Source of the DNA: Tiliqua scincoides
Lineage: Eukaryota > Chordata > Lepidosauria > Squamata > Scincidae
Length of the DNA: 64,000 nucleotides
NCBI RefSeq assembly: GCF_035046505.1
Contig: NC_089822.1
Location: 127,220,807-127,284,806, forward strand
Reading direction: 5' to 3'
The translations under genes were made by a program, and so were the position numbers. This document shows positions 32,121 to 44,600 of the stretch, one piece after another. The stretch's first letter is position 1. The number at the start of each line of letters is the position of its first letter. Under the pieces are notes generated by a model that was given only the letters and a program-made list of their open reading frames with translations, was not told where the DNA came from and did no database searches.

Positions 32121-32644
32121 TTGCATAAGGGAGTTGTATTTTCCTTTTCTGGTTTTTGGCTATAACATATGATAGAATAGAGATATTTCAATGAGATTTG
32201 TTTCATTGCATTCTGCATGAAATTACGCATCAAAGGATGGTGGTATTATTCAAAAGTACCAAGATTTTAAAAATTGGGAGGCAACCTCTATTACCCCCCT
32301 ACAGCTTGGCACCCAGGGCCGACAGCCACCCTCCCCATTTGTATGGCACTGCAGTATGGAAATTCATCTTCTGTTTTTTTACTCTTCCAGGAAAATTGAC
32401 TGCCTGCTTCTCATCTTTGCATCCTACACAAGGCCAGATATTTTATAACAAGCTAGAAACTAAGGTCTAAAGGAAATATTTGCAAATTTGGCTTTTCACA
32501 AACTGAATGGAGGAAGTTCCAGAGCAACTGAGGATTCTATTCGCGAGGGACAGTGCTATAGAAGAACTGGAAGGAATCACCAAAGCCATCTGCCAGGAGC
32601 ATCTTTTGGAGCAAAGTGAGAGAAGTAGGATCTCCAAAGGTGGT

Positions 32645-32695
32645 CTAGGTGTGGCAGGACCAGGAGCGTGGAGTCACTATTGCCCAGAAAGTCCT
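32645..32695 (-). CDS. SOAT2: SOAT2 copy B exon 15 (terminal, stop)
   Basis: Reads [16 protein letters not shown] then TAG, identical to copy A. The same pyrimidine-rich acceptor precedes it. Confidence 0.95.
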   Translation of the reverse strand, partial: RTFWAIVTPRSWSCHT

Positions 32696-35600
32696 CTGAA
32701 AGAAAAGGAGAGGGGAAAGTGAAGCCAGAGAGAATCAGTGAGAGGAAAAATTCCTGTGGGACAAAGGCTGTAGGAAGTCATGTTTATCAACTATCCCTCG
32801 GGTTAGAGATAACCCAAGGACTAGGCCCAGAGACCAACTAGGCAGCAGGCTTCAAAAGACAGTGAAGGGCCCATCTCCTCCAAAGCACCACCAGGAGTAC
32901 TGAAGGTCAAACACAATGCGAATGAAATTCAGTTTGCACACCCAGCCTCTGCTAGGTTAAGAGAGCCTGCTGTGAGTGCCTGACCTCAAAAGGACTTTCA
33001 AAACCAGGGGCATGGAAAACAAGTCTAATGAGGAAGGGTTGAGATAACTTGGTAGGTCTAGCCTGGAGAAGAAAATGTGGAAGGGTGACATGATAGCACC
33101 CTTCAAATACCTGCAGGGCTTGTCACGTGGAAGAGGGTAAAGATTTGTTCTCTGTGGCCCAGAGAGCAACTAGACTCAATAGGCTTAGGCTGTGGGACTG
33201 GAGATTTAAGTTGGATATCATGAAGAAATTCTGAATGGTAAGAGCAGTTCTGCAGTGCAGCTGATTATCATGGGAAATGGTGGGTTCTCCTTTGCTGGAG
33301 GCCTTCAGGTAGAGGCTTGACAGGCACTTTTTGGAGCGGCTCCAGAGGGGCTTTTCCTGTGCCTAGCAGGGTGCTGGGCTAGATAGCTGTGAAGTCCCCT
33401 TCAACCATATCGTTTTATGATTCTCACCTCCTGGAGTGGACAGTGGACTTGAGCATACCACTCTTGGCTGTACAAGCAAACCTGGATTCCTTGACCCACA
33501 AGGAGGAGTGTCCAAAACAGCACATTCCAGACAGGGCTTGTTCGCTTATCAGGGATGAAGAAGTTAAGGATCACTGGAGAGACAAATTAAAAATGATAGA
33601 TTAGCTGTGTATGGTCCAGATGATGCTCAACCAAAAGAACTTCTTACTTATCCATTTCCAAGAGCCTGCCTTCCAGAACAGCAACCCAATCCACCTTCCT
33701 TCATGGAGGAACAGCAGTTTCCATTCATGTAGGAATTTCTACTCTCACAGAGAACTAATTTATGGGTTCCTTCCCATCACAAAAACTGGTGGCAGAGGAA
33801 AGAAACCCAAATCAGGCTTATGTACATAGGATTGTACATATGTAGTGCTCATGTTGCATGTTATTTTGTTTGAGGGGTGCACACTCACTCTGCCACAAGG
33901 TCTGTTCTTTCAGGGCTGAGCCAAGAGCCATGCTACAGGTCAGAGCCAAGAGGGTCACAACAGAGCAAGCAACAATTCCATTGCCCAGGCAAAGTCCCAA
34001 TGGAAAAATACCCCTCCTGCTGACAACAGCCAATGACCAGCCTGCATGGATGTGGGTAGTGATGCTCCAGTGCTTGGGAACCCCAATTCACATGGAGAGA
34101 GGCATAGAAGTGGGGTGTGTGAAAGAACCACACTGTGCCCATTCTCTCTAGTTTGATCCTATAGATGGTGAATAAGCAGGAGAAGGCAACTGTCCAAAAA
34201 TGGAAAGGCATATATAACTTGGCAAGGCATCTGCTGATTACAGGGAAAGGATATGCTGTTACATGCCACAGAGGAAGGAATCAAATGCCTTTTTATTTGA
34301 ACATCAATCATATAACGTCATCCCTGAAGGTATACCTTAAAATTCTCCATCAACTGTCTTGAGATGTGATTCAATCTATAGCCTTCATGACTCATCACTC
34401 TGGGCAACCATGCACAGAGCCACAGATTCATGGATCTAGCTCCGCAACTCATGACAGATCTTCAGCTGGTGTGAACCAGGCCACAGTACAGGCCATTTTG
34501 CTGCCTATCCAGCATCTCATAAAAGTAAAGAGGTGACTGGTGTGGTTATGGCTGGTTGCGTTTAGATTTTAAAAATTGTTTTATTGTGTGCTTTTATGAA
34601 GATGTGAAGAGCTTGTGTATTTGGAGAGGTGGAGTAGAGATCACTCAGGCAGTGACAAAAACGGGAGACAATTTGGTTGCTGTAATGAATGTCAACCCCC
34701 AGCACTGACCTCCGAAGATGGCAAGGAGTATGAACGAGACTGGATAGAAGAAGCCTAAGCTCAAGGCATAGGCATACTCATGGACAACAGCTGAAGCGAA
34801 GAAGACAGACATCATAGCTACAACCCGGGCCTTGCCTTGGAGGAGCTAGAAGGCAAAAAGCAAAGGTGAGTTACAGGCTTTGCTCCAAAGTGCCTGTCCA
34901 CTCTAGTGTTTAAAGAGTGTTTAGAGTTTAAAGAGAATTCACAGTTGGGTCTTCAGGTTTAGCCCCAAGGTGACAGCTTGCATTCTGAACCTATAGATCC
35001 AAATGTTGAATCAGGCTATGCTCTTGCCTGACCTCTCACTGGTCAGGTGGACTCTGCCTTTTAATAAAGTTTAGAGGAACATAATGGTTTGTTGTTTTTG
35101 TTGTGGAGAATATTTATATACTGCTTTTCAACCACAAGGTTCCCAAAGCAGTTTATCGAGAAAACCAAGTAACTAAATGGCTCCCTGCCCCAAATGGGCT
35201 CACAATCTAAAAAGATGAAGACCTTCAGCAAAAAGCCACTAGAAAAGATACTGTGCTGGGCTTACGTGTCAGCAGTAGGTGCAGAGCTTATGTCTGGTGT
35301 GGTGTAAGAGAAAACAGTCAAAACAGATAAGAAGGCTCCTTACAAGGGGCTCATTTGAGAGTGAGAGCTATGCAGGCTGGGGCTGCATAACAGAAGCCCT
35401 GTCAGGCGGGGGGGATTCAGCACTCAGGGCCTCATGCTGACTGTCCATATCTGTGGTTTACCCATGCCTGACCTACCCACAGGAGGTCCTGATAGATGTA
35501 GTAGTAGAGCCAGTCATGCACAATCACATTCCATGTCCGGAAGTATGAGGAGAATGCTGTGGAATTCCACCAGTCCTAGAGAAAGAAGAAAGAGAAACAG

Positions 35601-38600
35601 TGGTGAGCTTGGACAGGGGATGAACCACACTTGCACAAAATACCAGGCCCAACTCGCTCCCTACTTGGTATCCTGTAACAAGCAAGAGAGGCTCTTTATT
35701 TTTGAGTGCTGTATGGCCACTAGTACTTTCCGCCCAGTCCCTATAGCCAGTTCCATCAGAGCATGGTTTGTGCCAAGGGGAAACCACTTTTGACACCAGG
35801 AAGGAATTCTGCAGTGGGATTAAGACCTGTCACCCTCATCTCTTTAAGGAGGCTGAAATCATGAGCTGCATCCCCTGGTGCTGTGTTCATTCTCTGCAAC
35901 TCAATGTGCAATGTTCCTTTGCAAAAACCTACAGTGGGACATCTGCCTAGACCTCCCACAGCTTTATTCCTTCCCAGTACTCTGCTCCAGAACAGCAGTG
36001 AAATTCAAAGTGTTGCACCTGATGTGTCTTTCATTGGCAAAACATGCAGGACTGTATGGGATTGTAGTTCAGTAGTTTTACATGCTGCAGGTTCTAGTTT
36101 CCATCTCTGACATCCCAGGTAGGTGAAAGACCCCTGTCTGAAACTCTGGACAACAGCTGCCACTCAGTTCAGACAATATGGAGTGAAATGGACCAAGGGT
36201 CTGACAAACTTTTATGGGCCCTGGGTGCCAGATGGCCACTGGGTCCACCTAAAATGAACAGCAAAGATACAACCCCATCCTTTCCCTGCCCTCTCCCCCA
36301 ACCCCACACATTACCATGTAGAAGGCGCGGTCGGCAAAACGCAGCATCTCGGCAAAGGCATTAAGCCAGCAGTGCATGAAGAAAAAATGAGACAGCAGCA
36401 GCAGAAATGTCCCTGGGGGGGAGATGAAGGAGGTTAATATAGGGAGGGGGAAACATCAAATCTGCCAAGAACTTGCTAGGGTGCAATGTCGGTAAACTCC
36501 AGCCCTCGGTTTGGCAGATACCTGGCATCAGCACCAAGCTGCACACAGAGCTAAGAGCATAATATGCCCATGTTATCTGTAGTTTGATCTATAAATAGAA
36601 CCTGGAAATGGGTATAAAATGTGGTGTGGGGGATGGAGTAGGAATTTAGTACTTTGTCCTTGTCCTGGTTTGGATGCTGATTACAGGCTCACCCTCTGCG
36701 CTATTGTTAGTGAAAAAACACCTCCTATTGTCTGAAAACAGAATACCGAACATAAGAGCAGCCCCGCTAGATCAGGCCATAGGCCCATCTAGTCCAGCTT
36801 CCTGTATCTCACATTGACCCACCAAACGCCCCAGGGAGCACACCTGATAACAAGAGACCTGCATCCTGGTGCCCTCCCTTGCATCTGACATAGCCCACTT
36901 CTAAAATCAGGAGGTTGCACATAAACATCATGTCTTGTAACCCGTAACCTGAATCTTGTAACCTGTACTATATGGATCAGGAGTTGGACAGCAAAATCTT
37001 AAAGGAGCCACTGCCGCCAAGTGCAGCGATGACACTGCCAGGTGCAGTGATGCCAAAGTGGCTACTGTGGCATCCTGCGACAAAAAGTCCCCTTCCTCTG
37101 AGGTGCTGCCTGCTGCTGCCCAAAGCATGGAGGATGCAGTGGCAGCCATTTTCAGTGCCGCCACAGCCCTGCACCCTGGGCAGCTAAGGATTGGGCTGCC
37201 CATAAGGCAGTTCTTATTTCATTATGCTGTTTCAGGACTAGAGAAAGATTTTCTTCCAGGTCATATAGCCGTAGGTCTTGGAGATTTCCTGCCCCTGTAG
37301 TTATGAGGCTTGGCTTATATGCTTGAATTAACTAGGGCGACTTGTTCTGCAAGCACCTTTCCTGTGGTGTGCCTGCTTTTATGGAGTGTTACAGCTTGGT
37401 TTTTCTAGGTTGATCTGCATGAGATCAGGGCCTCCTGCCTTGGGGCAGGGGTAGACCAATATGACCAAAAGGGATTCTAGTTGGGATTCAATGAAGGATC
37501 CTAGTTGGAAACTAGAGGGAGATAATTTCAGATTTATGCAAGTAAAATTGAAAACTCTGCAATATATTGCTGCTCTGTTCAAAGGTGGGTGAAGAGCTAC
37601 AGTCAAATACACAACACAAGTAAATAGGGTGTATACAGAGCACTGCTGTGTGAACTCCATCCTAATAATACATGAATCAAAATTCTGTGCCAACACAATC
37701 CTAAATCCTGTGACCATAAACATTAAGAAAAATAAATTGTATGATTTCTCTCATTTTGCATACTTTATTTATTTTTCTGTTATCCGTGACATTCAATAGA
37801 AGGAGCGAACGAGATGCTGGGGGAGGGAGTCCACTGAGGAGAATTAAGAGGAAGAAGGATGCTTGGGAAATATGGTTGATGGGACCTCTGGAACGTCCCA
37901 CTCAAAAATAAACCATAATGGATTCAAGTTCCTTTTATTCCATCCCACAACTCATTTCACCATGCAAACTAGACCACTCTGCCCATATACCTGGCAATAT
38001 GGCATTGAAGATTGAGAGCACCAGGGTTTTGAGGCTGAAAGGCTGCTTGCTCATATTGCTGAACAAAGGAATGCAGAGACACTTCATGATAAAGTTTAAG
38101 TAAACCACGCAACCAAGGAACTGCAAAATAGAGAAGGGGAAAATAAACATCCCGCCCAATGCAGTGGGTATGTCTTCGGTTCATGGCCTGTCCCTTAGTA
38201 TCTTCCTCATCCACAGAGAGGCCAGGCATGAATTATCCTCCTCCTAAAACACCAGTCTGCATCTCTCACCTGAGCAAAGTTCTTGATGACATACCTCCAG
38301 CGCACATAGGGTGTTCTGCAAGGAAAGCAGCAGCCATTGGGTGGGTGCACAGGATAGATTCTTACACTGTATCTATTTGGGAACCCTATGGACCCACTTC
38401 TCATGCCCCTTTCCTGTCCTACAGGATAATTGCACTAGAGGTGGGGATAAAGGAAGTCTCCAAAGAATGAACAGGGGTGCAGCGAAGACTCACCTTGGGT
38501 AACTCTCCCTGTAGATCAATGTGGGGCAGAAGAGAAAATACAGGTAAGTTGAGAATTCAGGTGGATGCACCTTCCCTGGAAGATAAAAATCAAAGAAGCA

Positions 38601-41600
38601 GCTGAGAGCACTGAGACATGAGTTTGTGCTGCACTCTGAACAGTGGCATAATTCCCCAGCCCCATGCCCTGGAGCAAAGGCTTGCGATGGTGTCCCGCTG
38701 CAGTATGCCCCCGCGAACATATCCACACCCCCTTAACTTAAGTTTATGGAGCCTCGCACGACCACAGGATTCCTCAGGGAAGCTTCCCGAGGCTTCCCCG
38801 ACACTTTAAACTATGCTTTTGGAAAAAAGGAAGCACCGTTTCCAACCCTGTCAGGAGCCTCAAAGTGGTTTCTATGGGGTCCTAAAGGCACACGCAAGGG
38901 GCATTTGCCCCATCAAATGAATGGGTGGTCCACCACTGACTCTGAGAAAAGAGATTCACTAGATATGAGCACACAGCAATATTGTGTGTAGGTTCAGGCA
39001 GCACCTTGGACCCTGGCACCCAAAAGTTTCAAAATTCTTTGTATGCTGTGAGCTAAGCAGGACAGGGATGGAACTGAATAAAGAATGCCATGGCCCAATC
39101 TGTACTGAACACTCCTCACCAAAACTTTAGGTAGAAAAAAAACCCAAAACATGCCAGGTACATTGATAAGATTGAGTTAATGTGTAATTTGGCCCCAAGA
39201 GAAATAATGCACTTATTGAAAAAACAGTGTATCAATTCAGTTTGTACTGAAATATGTTACCTTTTCTTGTGCTTTGTACAAGATTGGGAAGCAAAGGAGG
39301 CATTTGTTTCTGATAGCCATTCATGGGGCTGACCCATCCATGAGGCTGAGCACCCAATTCTATGCATGTCTACTCAAAAGTAAGTTCCATTCGAGTCAGT
39401 GGGGTTACTCCCAGGAAAGTATGGATAGGACTGGGCTGTGAGGCACTTAGTCCACAGAGCAGGTTGGTGGGGAGTGCACAGCTCTGTCCACCTACTCCTT
39501 GGACTGAGAAATGAAGAAGTGGGTGGAGCAGAAGAGGAGGTGTGAAGGAGAGTGTCTCCAATGCCCTTCACTCCCTATTTCTTGTTCTGCGCCAACCTTC
39601 TTTTCCAGAGAGTGGGAAATGCTGGCACATCACCTTGTAAGCAGGGGCAGTGTTTGACACATTCCTCACACATTGGGAAGTCTTGAGCAGAAGAGTAAAG
39701 AGTGGGAAGCAGGATCTGTAAGCACTGAAAATCGGATAGAGCAGTGGTTCTCACACATTTAGCACAGGGATTCACCCACTTTCAAGAATGAGAATCTGTC
39801 AGGACCCACTGGAAGTGATATCGTGACCAGAAGTGACATCATCAAGCAGGAAAATTTTTAACAATCCTAGGCTGCAATCCTACCCCTTACCCAGGGATAA
39901 GTCCCATTGACTATCATTGTTAAAAGGATATACACAGTAGCTGTTAGAAGTACAGGTCTGTAACATTTCCCCAAATACAGTCACATACCATGGTAGCATC
40001 AAGTCTCATATATTAAAAATAAAATATTGAAATGAATGGGGACCCACCTAAAATTGGCTTGCGACCCACTTAGTGGGTCCCAACCCACAGCTTAAGAAAC
40101 ACTGAGATAGAGCATTGCACCAGTGCTTACAATCATGGAAAGAGCCATGTAGAAGGGTTCAAAACAAAACTCACCATCTTTTGACCTGGCATATAAGATA
40201 GGAGGCATAGACTCCCGTAGAAATGAGTGGCTTTTCATCATGAAACGAAACTAAAAGGGGAAGGAAAACAAGTATTGATGCAAGATGAAAATAAAACTTC
40301 TTATTTGGCACTTGTGATCTTGAACTGGGATTTGGGCAGAGGAACTCAGATATCACGCTCTATCATGGTACCTTGTTAGTGGAGAGAGTTGTTGGCCTGC
40401 ATTTTGCTGCAAATGACTACAGCAGTGGTTCCAAACCTTTAGGAGACCACAGACCACTGAGGCAAAAATGGGAACTGTCATGGATCACATGCAACCCACC
40501 TCCCCAGCACACAAAAAATACATTTAAATTTGTAATACAGGCGGTCTTCATTATCCACGGGCGTTCCAGACCCCAAAAGATAAGGAAAACTATGGGAATT
40601 TGAAACCTGCATCTCCCCCCCAGCTCAACTGCAGCTGAGCTCCAGTTAGTTCAATGGCTCTTCTGAAGCCCGCAGAGGCTACAAGCATCCACTGGCAGCC
40701 TCTGTGGGTTTCAAAATGAAGCCCGGAATTGTTTAAAGGTGACTTCTGGTTTTTGGTAAAAACAGGAGGTTCCTTTAAATGAATCTGGGCTTCATTCTGA
40801 AGCCCACAAAGGCTGCGGGCACATACACATGGCCACTGCGGGCTTCAAAAGAGCCTCCAGAAGTGAGAGCAGCACAACTTCCCTTTCCTCCAGAGGCTCC
40901 AGGTTTGCCCACAACACAGGTTACATGGGCCACCTGTAATTAGAAGATTTATTATTTATAGAGAAGATTTGAAGTTTGCTGCTTTTGCTGCCAACTGCAG
41001 GCAGTCCATTCTCTGCCCACACTGATAGTCCATGGGGGACTGCTTGCTCAGTGAGACACTGGGAGTGATCAAAAACCATTTTTTCCCCTGAGATCTCGCA
41101 GACCACTTTCAGGGTCTCGCTGACCACTTGTGGTCCTCGGACTATGGGTTGGTAACCAGTGGACTACTACCGCAGCAGTAGCATAGCTACCAGCAGTAGC
41201 ATAACTAGAAGGGGGTCACAGCACTATATTCTGCAGGCAGAGGCACACGCCAGGCAGGATGTCACTCCCCCTCCCCTTCTGAGCAATTCCAGGGGCTAGA
41301 GCAAAACAGAGGGCATGCCTTTGTTTTGCTTTAGCTGCCTGGAATAACTTCAAAGGGGCCGCTTGCACAACACATTCAGATGCCTGCAAAACTTAGCGCT
41401 GTGCCCCCCTCTAGCTATGCTACTGGTTACCAGCTTGGCAGAGATCAGGATTCAAAGAGATTCCACCTGGTCCTATAAAGTTGCTTTTTGGCTTCCCAGC
41501 AACTTGTTGCTCGGGCTGGACTGGGCTGCTCCCAAAATATCAGTCTCCGCTTAGGCACTTGCCAGATGCCCATCTGCTTGACTACTTGCCCATTTCTGGG

Positions 41601-44600
41601 TTGACCTCATTGGCACATTGTTGCCTCATTGGCACCTTGTTCCTTCCAGGCTATGACACCATCCAACAATCCAAACATCGGGTGTCATGGCAATGCTGGA
41701 ACAGCAAGGACAACTCATCAATGCAGTCTGGGAAACCTCTGTTTTCACTCCAGCTGCCACAGTACTACCAGCATGGAGCACATACAGAAAAAAGGACTGT
41801 GCCCTCTGCCATGCTGCAAGAGACTGGATCCTGTTTAGGTTCACTGATGATGCATGTGTGCTTCCCCAGCCGATCATCAATCAGCAGGAGAATGGCAATA
41901 TTAAGGTGTTTTGCTTAATACACAAAATACATTCTGATTGAACAATTTGGGCCACCTCTGTGCTGAATCTGGATTTTGTTTTAGTAGATCTCCAAGTATA
42001 GCTATTTTTTGGACACGTGGATATACCATGTCAAAAGAAAACTCGACAGATCTGATTTGGTTCTCCCTTAAGATCATGCCCCTCCCCCACCCAAACTGCT
42101 TAGGAACTTCTTTCCCACACAATGAGCTATGTTAGTGGTCCAGGACGGTCAAGGTGCTGCACCTGTTCAAGGATGACAATCAAACGGGAGGCAGGTCCCA
42201 GGTGGTAGTGGCCCATAGCATAGATGGGGTAGAAGCCCAACATAACAGCATGGCAGACCAGCAGAACAACAACTGTGGTGGCTGTGAAGAGCCTAGGGTG
42301 TACTGCAGTCCTCAAGGCGCTGGCCCACATCTGCAGGAACTTGTACGGCACAAGCAAGGTATAGAGGAACATGCAGAGCCAAGTAAAGAGTGCCCTGGGC
42401 AGATTCCCAAAAGCAAAGATGAAGAGCTCGAAGTCCAGGACAAGCCTGTGAAGAAATAAAAACAGCCATGAAGAAAAATAGACAATATCAGCATCATCAA
42501 AGCAAGGGGATATCCATGGACCATCAACAGTGGACTGTAAAGTTCTGGAGGTCTTGCATTGGGGATACCTATATGTTTTCCACATATATTATTCTCCAGG
42601 GGTCCACTTCTGTATATGTTTGGGATGGAAACACTGATGTAAAAGAAACTGTTTATTTTTCTTTCAAAACTCTATACTGCAGGAAATTCATCACCCCAGA
42701 AATGCACTTTGCCCATTCTGTGTCCCCTGCCATTTTTTTTCCTGGTGCACTCACCAATTGCCTTCACTTGTGCTTTTTCAGGAGTGCAGGATACTACTGA
42801 CACTGTGTCATCAGCACACTATTGAAACAAAATACTACAGTGGGCAGGAAAAGAGGGCAAGAGGCTAGATAACAAGGTGGGAAGAATGGGAGGTGATTTC
42901 CATGCCCCTTAGTGCTTAAAAAGAAACAACCCAAACCTCTCTTTAGTGTTGCAAGCCTATTTCTGTGCCACCCAAGATCGGAAAGTCTCCCAGCCCCCAG
43001 CTCCACATCTGAATCATACCATCCTTCATCAATGGAATCCACCATGATTGCGCTGAGAGCAAACACACAAAGCAGGGCCACAAACATGTGGTAGATGGAA
43101 CGGAAATGATTTATTTCCAGTAGCTCACTGAGAGAAAAGAAGAAGAAAGAAACAGGGATGGCATCATGTAAGTTGTAAGACAGGGCTGGATGGCAAGCTG
43201 GATCTGGTCATAGAGCAATTGTATGTAATCTCTAGAAGGCATTGCATGCAATATTTGAGGGGGAGGGGTGATGGGAAATCTCTTTAATCGGTTTGAAATA
43301 AAGATATTCTATGCTTTATTTCAATCAGATTTTAAAAAGAGATAATTTTTAATGTGTAAACTGTAAATGTGCACATAATATAATATACACAGTGAACTTA
43401 ATATACAACATGTATACAGTGGCGTAGCTAAGCGGGTGCAGGGGGTACCAGATGCACAGGGCTACAGCTGTTGGGGGGCAACATCAGGTGCTGGGGGCAA
43501 CAATGCCTGCTTGTGACTTGGACTACAGGGGTAACAGTTGTTCAGTTATTGCCGCGTGCAACCAAGTGTAAGTTGTGCACGCAGCAACAGGCTACACTGT
43601 TGCCCCCCCTCCAGCAGCCTCCAGCAACTTGGAGGGAGCAGGGAAGCCCCTCAGAGGGGGGGTCGGGGAAGCCCAACCCGGCCTGCCCTTGATTGGGTGG
43701 GAAGGGAAAGTGAAGGGGGTGTGAGGCAGACTGCCCATCTGTCTGTCCACCTACCCGCCTTTGACAGAGCTGGGAAGGAGGTAGAGGTGGTGACAGCAGG
43801 CAGACGCTGAGCAGGGAAGGTTCCCGGCAAGAAGAACCAGCTTTGCTTTGCCCCAGACCTTGGCGAGGCTGGGAAAGACCTTCACGGGCCACTTCAGTGC
43901 TGGTGTCGCAGCTCTTCCACCCGAGAACCTACAGCTGCCCCACTGAGTCCTGCGGGTGCTGAGGTGAGGGAGCTTCCTTGGCAGGGCTGCCAACCGCCTC
44001 TACCTCGCTCCTTGCAGCAGTGGGAGGGAAGGAGGAGGAAGTACATTGCCACCGCCACCTCCTGCATGAACTGAGTCACTCCTAGGCACATCTACATCTA
44101 CTCTAGCCCATTGTAGTCAATGGAGCTTACTCCCAGGTAAACATAGATAGGATTGCAGCCTCAGTTGGTCAGGGGCGGCTTCCTCCTGCCTGTTTGCCCC
44201 AAGTCGTCTCCCCCCAGCCCTGCGAGCCAGCAAGTGGGGAGCGGCATCACCACAGCCTCCTCTCCCCCCTCCCCCGGGAAGCAGTTGCAGGACTCAAGCT
44301 CTGCCCACCAAAAAAAATGGTCGCCTGGTGCAGGGGGGCATGCTCCGACCTCCCCTCACATACGCACCCCTCAGACAGAGCCCCATGCTAGGCATGCCTA
44401 CTCAGAGCCCCCAGTCCTCCCCCCCAGCCACTGTGAGCCAGTGAGCGGGCTGGCTGCTTGTCCACAGCCTCCTCTTCCCCCCCCCCGTGAGGCAGCTGTG
44501 GGGCTCGAGCTGTGCCTGCCAAACAAAACGGTCACCTGGCACGGGGGGGCATGCCCTGACTTCTCCTCACATGCACGTGGGGCTTGTCTCAGACAGACAG

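Noticed and set aside
33895-34211. A minus-strand open stretch in copy B (with words like LCLGNGI and LKEQTLW) that looked like a decayed SOAT2 terminal exon
   Set aside because: The true exons 14 and 15 were found at 33573-33428 and 32695-32645 with much better matches, so the resemblance is chance.
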